NCBI GenBank assembly: GCA_018221245.1
Contig: JAAOYH010000036.1
Span: 1 to 17,476, forward strand
Reading direction: 5' to 3'
From: Candidatus Woesearchaeota archaeon
GTDB lineage: Archaea > Nanobdellota > Nanobdellia > Woesearchaeales > UBA525
Length of the DNA: 17,476 nucleotides
This document shows, in pieces, positions 12,537-17,476 of this stretch (position 1 is its first letter; every line of letters starts with the position of its first letter). The position numbers were made by a program, and so were the translations under genes. Below the pieces are notes generated by a model. It was not told the DNA's origin and ran no database searches. It worked only from the letters and a program-made list of their open reading frames with translations.

Positions 12537-13148
12537 ATGAAATCAATACTTGCAATCATTGTCTTGCTCTGTGCTGTTCTACTAGTAGGCTGCGCTAGCG
12601 AGGCTCCTGTAGCACCAGCACCTGAACCTGTAGCTCCTCAGACACCGCCTCCTGCAGCTCCCGAGCCAGAGCCAGTGGAAGAGGTAAAAGCGCCCGAGTC
12701 AGATACTGAAGAAGTAGAATCTGGACTTGACAAGGTGTTCGGTGCATCTGACGAGGAACAGGTCATCACAGTTGAAGACATACTTTGCGACAAGGAGACT
12801 AACACTCTGACGTTCAGGTTCCGCAACCTAGATGATAGGAACTGGCAGCTGAACAACAAAGTAAGCTTCCCTCCAGCCGCAGATCTTGGAGGAGTCAGGA
12901 TAACCTTGAACTCATACGAGATGAACGGCCTCCGACGCCCTCTAGTGGCTGGTGAAGAACTCTTTGGTCCTGGATGGCCATTCAGTGAGAACTGTGGTGG
13001 CGTCGAAGTGCTTGGTATGGGTGAGGAAGCCACTTGCACAGTCTCCCCAGTCAAGCTTAAGACCAGCACAGAGATAGCAGGCGGTAACAACGAGCTCCGC
13101 ATCAATGGCATGGGAGCTGACGGAAACGTCCTGTTCACGTGCGAATAG
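12537..13148 (+). CDS. Lipoprotein, FGPxxPFSENC family
   Basis: The 203-residue product has a lipobox (LLVGC, C19), a long Pro/Ala/Glu linker (20-60) and an extracellular beta domain homologous to the protein at 8313. Shared motifs are GLDKVFG, WQLNNKV-x-FPP, LNSYE, FGPGWPFSENC, TCTVxPVKLK, NELR and a final CE. Four Cys in the mature domain suggest two disulfides. The ATG follows GGTGGAGG, a clear Shine-Dalgarno, with a TATA box near 12485. The end overlaps the next gene by 10 nt. Confidence 0.75.
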   Translation: MKSILAIIVLLCAVLLVGCASEAPVAPAPEPVAPQTPPPAAPEPEPVEEVKAPESDTEEVESGLDKVFGASDEEQVITVEDILCDKETNTLTFRFRNLDDRNWQLNNKVSFPPAADLGGVRITLNSYEMNGLRRPLVAGEELFGPGWPFSENCGGVEVLGMGEEATCTVSPVKLKTSTEIAGGNNELRINGMGADGNVLFTCE

Positions 13149-13651
13149 GCCTGCTAATATTCCTTTTTTTATTATCATCTTGTGCCATGGAGGCAGATGA
13201 AATGCGATTGTTGAGCCCAGCATTCCAGAATAACGAGGATATACCCCCCAAGTATACCTGTCAGGGCCCTGATATCAGCCCTCCCCTGCAGATAAAGGAT
13301 GCTTCTATTGACGTAAAGAGTTTTGTTCTTATTGTAGAGGATCCCGACGCTCCTGATCCTGACGCGCCAAAGATGGTCTGGGACCACTGGATTGTCTGGA
13401 ACATTCCCGGTGACACTGAACATATCGCGGAGAACACTATTCCAGGCGTGCAAGGGTTGAATTCGTGGGGAAGAAATGAGTACGGCGGACCATGCCCACC
13501 TATAGGCAAGCACAGGTACTTCTTCAAGCTGTACGCTTTAGATATTGAGCTTGACATCCCAGAGGCGTCAGATAAGGCTGCAGTTCTAAAAGCTATTGAA
13601 GGACATGTTCTAGAGAAGGCTGAAATAGTTGGGCTTTACAAGAAGACTTAA
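13139..13651 (+). CDS. PEBP/YbhB-family (Raf-kinase-inhibitor-like) lipoprotein
   Basis: The 170-residue product is a member of the phosphatidylethanolamine-binding protein family. The hallmarks are SPAFQNNEDIPPKYTCQGPDISPPL, then VEDPDAPDPDAPKMVWDHWIVWNIP with the ligand-pocket DPDAP and HW, then EYGGPCPPIGKHRYFFKLYAL. Using GTG 13139 gives a lipoprotein signal (MRIGLLIFLFLLSSC, C15). Starting at ATG 13187 would remove it and give a soluble protein. GTG is preferred because it overlaps the upstream stop by 10 nt and yields an envelope protein like its neighbours. The ligand is unknown. Bacterial YbhB proteins are cytoplasmic or periplasmic. Confidence 0.85.
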   Translation: MRIGLLIFLFLLSSCAMEADEMRLLSPAFQNNEDIPPKYTCQGPDISPPLQIKDASIDVKSFVLIVEDPDAPDPDAPKMVWDHWIVWNIPGDTEHIAENTIPGVQGLNSWGRNEYGGPCPPIGKHRYFFKLYALDIELDIPEASDKAAVLKAIEGHVLEKAEIVGLYKKT

Positions 13652-13676
13652 GTACTTCATCTATCGAGGGGAACAC

Positions 13677-14108
13677 ATGCGAAAACGCGACTTAGGATGG
13701 CTTTCTCTAGGCGCAGGCGTTGTCATTACAGTCTTTGGCGCTTCTTCTCCAACGGGTGCTGTTGTTAGCAATGCATCAGGTATATCGCCGAGCACATTTC
13801 TTGGGGTAGTACTTCTGGCCATTGGGGCCGTTATATTATCTATGGGCCTGGAGCAAAAGGTCAACCTTGCCGAGCAATATCTCAAAAGAAATAATGTCTT
13901 AAGGGATCAGAAGAAAATCAAGAGAATAGCCACCAAAATGAAGTACTCTTTCGACGAGGGAAAGAGACACACAATAGTGAAAGATTCTTATGGCAACAAG
14001 GTCACCACAATACCTAGACATGCAGGAGACATTCCAACAGGAACTGCGAGAAGTATAATGAAGGATATGGCAGACTCGTACCAGAAGCACATAGACAATT
14101 ACCTATAA
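13677..14108 (+). CDS. Two-helix membrane protein with C-terminal HicA-like domain
   Basis: The 143-residue product has helices at about 7-25 (GWLSLGAGVVITVFG) and 40-57 (FLGVVLLAIGAVILSMG), then a basic helix and a C-terminal domain (79-135). The latter matches HicA in order: helix KKIKRIATKMKYSF, then EGKRHTIV with H98 in the place of the HicA His, strand GNKVTTIPRHAGD, and helix GTARSIMKDM. The neighbouring hicA has KLGF, GSHHIY, IPQHAGE and LLNRIVKKEL. The ATG follows GAGGGG and lies 25 nt after the PEBP stop, so it is probably in the same operon. No HicB partner is adjacent. The RNA-binding domain may be tethered to the membrane and used for something other than toxin activity. Confidence 0.7.
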   Translation: MRKRDLGWLSLGAGVVITVFGASSPTGAVVSNASGISPSTFLGVVLLAIGAVILSMGLEQKVNLAEQYLKRNNVLRDQKKIKRIATKMKYSFDEGKRHTIVKDSYGNKVTTIPRHAGDIPTGTARSIMKDMADSYQKHIDNYL

Positions 14109-14362
14109 TTTCTAATCATATCAAGATACTCGCGAGCGAGTTCTTTGTCTCTGCGATATTTTCTGTACAATGAAGGGTTCTCTCTACCCCCCAATGAGAC
14201 TAAAGAGTCAACGGCAAGGATCCCTTCTTCCACCTCAAATAGGTGTACAAGGGTTGAGTTCTTGCTTGCAAAAGAAAATCCCTCTTCTATTAGCTTATCC
14301 TCATACCGAATCATTCTGTTTACGGTCTTTACAAGCGTCCTACATAGCAATTCCTTATCCAT
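14099..14362 (-). CDS. Small helical protein, function unknown
   Basis: The 87-residue product is highly charged and helical (KELLCRTLVKTVNRMIRYEDKLIEEGF; HLFEVEEGILAVDSLVSL; RDKELAREYLDMIRNYR), with no signal or membrane segment. ATG 14362 is preferred over ATG 14380 because the TATA box (TTATATATTA on the minus strand, 14381-14392) is 26 bp from the former. The 3' ends of this gene and of the HicA-like gene overlap by 10 bp. No family recognised. Confidence 0.6.
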   Translation of the reverse strand: MDKELLCRTLVKTVNRMIRYEDKLIEEGFSFASKNSTLVHLFEVEEGILAVDSLVSLGGRENPSLYRKYRRDKELAREYLDMIRNYR

Positions 14363-14456
14363 AAATGGAGGATGACCCATTAATATATAAAACCACTTAT
14401 TAGTGACGAATCTATTTGTGACTAGCTATTTAAAAGGCCTGATATTACCCCACAAA

Positions 14457-16916
14457 ATGGGCAACCTCCCCTTCGAACGCAGAGATGTCAAGGTCATAGA
14501 GAAGACCAAAGCAAAAACCTCTAACAAGTTCGGAAAAAAACCATCTGAAAGATCAGTAAAAGAGCTCCTAGAGAGAGGCATAGTAGTAATAGACAAGCCG
14601 CCAGGACCTACAAGCCACCAAGTCTCAGCGTACGTCCAGAAGATACTAAAGATTCCTAAATCAGGCCACTCAGGAACATTAGACCCTGGAGTGACAGGAG
14701 TCCTGCCAGTAGCGCTCAATAAAGGCACGAGGATAGTACAGTCATTGCTCACAGCAGGAAAGGAGTACATCTGCCTGATGCACCTCCACAAAGAGGTCCC
14801 AAGAGAACAGCTGGACGAGGTTCTGAAGCAATTTATAGGGAAGATCAAGCAGCTCCCCCCCATAAAATCAGCAGTCAAGCGACGCTGGCGGTATAGGAAG
14901 ATATACTATCTAGAACTGCTAGACGTCCAGGGACAGGAGATCCTGTTCAGAGTAGGATGCCAAGCAGGCACATACATCCGAAAATTGTGCCTTCATCCAT
15001 CAACAGAAATCATCACCCCCACTGGACAGACACCTGCAAGTTCTTTCTATGATGCCCCCTCACCAATATACACTATGAAAGATGGAAAAATATTGCAACA
15101 CAAACCTTCGATAGTCCAAAAAATTTTGTCACCAGAGCAGCTTATAGAGATCACAATGAGCTCAGGAGTCACGCTGAAAGTAACGCCTGATCACGAACTT
15201 TTGTGCTCAACAGTAAATGGCTACGTTATGAATGAAGCAAGTAGTTTGAAAGTAGGGGGATTTCTGGTGAAAAGCCTAAGGTTCCCTGCCCCAACAAAAC
15301 AATTTGTCATATCTGATCTGCTAGATGATATGTACTTAATAGACCAACCAGAAATCAAAAAGATGTGCAAAGAGGCATTTATAAAAAAATATGGTAGCAT
15401 AAGAGCAACATACAGAAAAACAGGCATAGACCGGAAACCCTATCTTACAGGCTCCAAAACAAGCACTCCTTTATTCCACCTGAAAAAAGCAGGAATTTAC
15501 GGAAAAGTCAAAAAAAAATTATTTAGGTTTAAAACTCATAAGGGTTCGATTATAGAACTAGAAAAACTCACCCCTGATTTGTGTTATCTCCTAGGACTCA
15601 TTGCTTCTGACGGCAACAACACCAAAGAAAAGAAAACTATCAGACACACACGGATAAAATTCCACAACAAGAATGAAGATTTGATTAAGGAATTTATTAC
15701 AAAGTATAAAAAAATATTCCCCAATATACCCTTACAAAAAAAATACAGGAGTGATGGAATTTACGAGATTGACACGACGAACAGCCTCTTGGCAACTGTT
15801 GCTGCTTCACTGGGCATCACCAGCCCACACAAATCTAGCGACATACTACCCGTACTGTACTTTAATGTCGCCAATCTCAAGGCATTCCTAAAAGGATACT
15901 TCGATGGAGATGGAACTGCATATTTTAAGAAAAAAGAAAAAGTGAAAGGCCATAACACCAACATAAGATATTTCTCATCAAACTCCACAAACGCCCTGCG
16001 TATCCACCAGATGCTCTTAAAGCTCAGGATCACCAGCAAAATATTTCACAAAAGAGACTATCATATTGTATCTTTAGATTCGCTTTATGCAAAAAAGAAA
16101 TTCATCAAGGATATAGGATCTTCCCACCCAAAGAAAATCAACGTATTCGAGAAGATACTGACTCTTAAGGAAAGAAAAATGGATTCTCAGCTTCATATAG
16201 GTCTCCATTACAAGATATATCTCTCTGCACAGAGAAAAAAACTTAACGAATTGGGCGGGAACATCAACAGAATCCTAAAAGGTAACATTCCAGCAACCCG
16301 TGGAACATACTCAAGAGCACAAAAAATGACAAAGCTACCTCACTTAGACGAGTTCATAGTTGAAAAAATCACGAAAATACGCAAGGTTGATGGTGCGGCT
16401 TTCGTTTATGACATGACCGTCCCGAAAACCCATAATTTCCTAATTGAGACCGGGTATGTATCATCCAATTGTCACGACATAGGCACCCAACTAGGCGTGG
16501 GAGCACACATGGCCGAGTTAAGACGCACAAAGGCCGCAGGATTCTCCGAGAAGCACATTCTCTCGCTCCAAGACCTGACTGACGCGCTCCACTACTACAA
16601 AAAGGGTGATGAAGCTCCAATTAGAAAAGCCATCCTGCCCATAGAATCGGGAGTTGACCACCTAGCCAAGATCTGGGTCCTAGACACCACAGTAGACGCG
16701 CTCTGCCACGGAATGCAGCTGAAGCTGCCAGGGATAGTGAAATTCGACTCAGACATACAGGCGGACGACATGGTTGCTGTCATGACGCTAAAGGACGAGC
16801 TCATATTAACAGGAATGGCAAGGATGCCGAGCAAGGGCATGGCCGCCGAGAGAGGCATAGCCGTCAAGACGGAGCAAGTATTTCTAGAAAGGGGAACTTA
16901 TCCTAAGAACGCTTAA
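14457..16916 (+). CDS. cbf5: Archaeal Cbf5 (TruB family) tRNA/rRNA pseudouridine synthase with intein
   Basis: The precursor has 819 residues. The extein (about 325 after splicing, normal for the family) has an N-terminal Cbf5 domain with LLERGIVVIDKPPGPTSHQV, catalytic D76 in HSGTLDPGVTG, the PPIKSAVKRR stretch and motif III GTYIRKL. A CHDIGTQLGVGAHMAELRRTKAAGF segment follows the intein, and a PUA domain (PGIVKFDSDIQADDMVAVMTLKDELILTGMARM) ends it. Cbf5 is the catalytic subunit of box H/ACA sRNPs and also modifies tRNA U55. The ATG at 14457 is 26 bp from a TATA box (CTATTTAAAAG). An upstream ATT-rich in-frame stretch adds 18 non-conserved residues and is rejected. The stop overlaps the convergent regulator gene by 2 nt. 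Confidence 0.97.
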   Translation: MGNLPFERRDVKVIEKTKAKTSNKFGKKPSERSVKELLERGIVVIDKPPGPTSHQVSAYVQKILKIPKSGHSGTLDPGVTGVLPVALNKGTRIVQSLLTAGKEYICLMHLHKEVPREQLDEVLKQFIGKIKQLPPIKSAVKRRWRYRKIYYLELLDVQGQEILFRVGCQAGTYIRKLCLHPSTEIITPTGQTPASSFYDAPSPIYTMKDGKILQHKPSIVQKILSPEQLIEITMSSGVTLKVTPDHELLCSTVNGYVMNEASSLKVGGFLVKSLRFPAPTKQFVISDLLDDMYLIDQPEIKKMCKEAFIKKYGSIRATYRKTGIDRKPYLTGSKTSTPLFHLKKAGIYGKVKKKLFRFKTHKGSIIELEKLTPDLCYLLGLIASDGNNTKEKKTIRHTRIKFHNKNEDLIKEFITKYKKIFPNIPLQKKYRSDGIYEIDTTNSLLATVAASLGITSPHKSSDILPVLYFNVANLKAFLKGYFDGDGTAYFKKKEKVKGHNTNIRYFSSNSTNALRIHQMLLKLRITSKIFHKRDYHIVSLDSLYAKKKFIKDIGSSHPKKINVFEKILTLKERKMDSQLHIGLHYKIYLSAQRKKLNELGGNINRILKGNIPATRGTYSRAQKMTKLPHLDEFIVEKITKIRKVDGAAFVYDMTVPKTHNFLIETGYVSSNCHDIGTQLGVGAHMAELRRTKAAGFSEKHILSLQDLTDALHYYKKGDEAPIRKAILPIESGVDHLAKIWVLDTTVDALCHGMQLKLPGIVKFDSDIQADDMVAVMTLKDELILTGMARMPSKGMAAERGIAVKTEQVFLERGTYPKNA
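14988..16469 (+). mobile_element. Intein with LAGLIDADG homing endonuclease in cbf5
   Basis: The 494-residue intein starts at Cys (CLHPSTEIITPTG, block A), followed by block B KVTPDHELL (T66, H69). Block C is LLGLIASDGN (D208) and block E is FLKGYFDGDG (D306, D308), the two LAGLIDADG helices with acidic residues intact, so the endonuclease may be active. Block F is VYDMTVPKTHNFL (D475, H482). The last residues are GYVSSN, followed by Cys +1 (CHDIG). The penultimate residue is Ser instead of the usual His. It is inserted between GTYIRKL and CHDIG, adjacent to motif III. Excision restores the conserved RKLCHDIG. Confidence 0.95.
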
Positions 16917-17323
16917 AGTCCCAGCTCTTTGTCGCAGTGCTTCGCAATATCAGAAAGTGAAGATAGTGTCTCGTTCACGTCCGCCTTTATCATCGACACT
17001 AATTCATCCAGGTTAGAGACCCTGAGCCAGTACCTTCCACCACCACACTCCACCAGACCAGATGCCTGAAGGTTATGCAGGTGATGAATCACAGTAGCAC
17101 GAGACAACCCTAAAGAAAGAGCCAGCTCATCAGCAGACAACCCAGTTCCACCTTTTGCATGCTTCAGCAACTGTATGAATATCCTGAACTTACTTCTTTC
17201 CTTGTCACGAGGGTTGAACAACCCCAGAGTACCGCACAAGTATTGCAACTCCTTGTTTACATTGTGCTCCTCGGGAGAAGGTGTGTAGCTCACTCGCGTG
17301 ATAGTAATCCTTGTTGTCCGCAT
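16913..17323 (-). CDS. Winged helix-turn-helix transcriptional regulator
   Basis: The 136-residue product has a wHTH domain (about 42-103). It starts with a basic KERSKFRIFIQLLKHAKGG, then LSADELALSLGLSRATVIHHLHNLQASGLVE for the helix-turn-helix (recognition helix SRATVIHHLHNL), then the wing GGGRYWLRVSN. A C-terminal helical region (104-136, LDELVSMIKADVNETLSSLSDIAKHCDKELGL) probably dimerises. It resembles ArsR-type or related archaeal regulators. No metal-binding Cys/His site is evident. A TATA box (TTTAAATAAAC on the minus strand, about 17343-17353) is 26 bp before the ATG. Targets unknown. Confidence 0.85.
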   Translation of the reverse strand: MRTTRITITRVSYTPSPEEHNVNKELQYLCGTLGLFNPRDKERSKFRIFIQLLKHAKGGTGLSADELALSLGLSRATVIHHLHNLQASGLVECGGGRYWLRVSNLDELVSMIKADVNETLSSLSDIAKHCDKELGL

Positions 17324-17424
17324 ACAGGCAAGACAACACTTCGTTTATTTAAAGTCTACGGCCAAAAACTATATAAATGACACCCCATTAACCATTGGTA
17401 GAGCTTAAATCAACAGGGTTTATT

Positions 17425-17476
17425 ATGGCTAAGAAAAAAGAGACTAAAGAGACTAAGCCTGACGAGAAACAAGAAC
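17425..17476 (+). CDS. Start of a Lys/Glu-rich protein, cut by the window edge
   Basis: An ATG at 17425 opens a frame MAKKKETKETKPDEKQE with no stop before the end. TATA-like CTATATAAATG (17369-17379) and GAGCTTAAATC lie upstream, with no clear Shine-Dalgarno. Low-complexity N-termini like this are common and identify no family. Confidence 0.5.
   Translation, partial: MAKKKETKETKPDEKQE

Noticed and set aside
14403..14456. Longer N-terminus of Cbf5
   Set aside because: The extra 18 residues come before the TATA-supported start at 14457 and have no resemblance to Cbf5. The TATA box itself lies within this stretch.
1..17476. CRISPR array, rRNA or transposase
   Set aside because: No regularly spaced repeats of 24-37 bp, no rRNA-like conserved blocks and no transposase motif were found by eye. 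The only mobile element is the intein.

Overview
The window reads as archaeal chromosome. Four things point there. It encodes a Cbf5-type pseudouridine synthase with a C-terminal PUA domain. Its tRNA-Gln gene lacks an encoded CCA. Nearly every gene start has an archaeal TATA-like box centred about 26 bp upstream of the start codon, which predicts leaderless mRNAs. The mix of many small secreted or membrane proteins, several toxin-antitoxin (TA) pairs and small orphan genes fits an uncultivated lineage such as DPANN, but I cannot place it further from sequence alone.

Region 1-4025 holds secreted, membrane and small orphan proteins. A signal-peptide plus four-helix membrane protein (42-830) faces three tandem minus-strand genes (849-2396). 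These three share almost the same promoter and signal peptide but have different ectodomains, and the middle one (1710-1910) is cut by an in-frame stop before its membrane anchor. Downstream lie a helical membrane-associated protein, a tandem pair of small paralogues, and a small membrane protein.

Region 4047-8303 is an accessory zone with three TA modules: relBE-like on the minus strand (4047-4465), hicBA (7249-7712) and an RHH-RelE pair (7814-8303) whose operator has three half-sites 10 bp apart. Between them are a large secreted beta-domain protein (4538-6025), a tiny CX5R phosphatase-like protein and a Pol-beta-type nucleotidyltransferase.

Region 8313-14362 is a cell-envelope zone. It contains a bPH-domain membrane protein, a tRNA-Gln gene and a run of five predicted lipoproteins (10091-13651). 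One of these has a perfectly periodic 26-residue Cys repeat, one has four beta-repeats in an ABAB order, and one is a PEBP-family lipoprotein. The proteins at 8313 and 12537 are paralogues, one anchored by a helix and one by lipid. The cluster ends with a two-helix membrane protein that carries a HicA-like cytoplasmic domain (13677-14108).

Region 14457-17476 has the core gene cbf5, interrupted by a 494-residue intein with a LAGLIDADG endonuclease domain inserted next to catalytic motif III. It is followed by a convergent winged-helix regulator and the first codons of a Lys/Glu-rich protein cut by the window edge.

No CRISPR array, rRNA or transposase was seen, and no gene-free stretch exceeds 300 bases.
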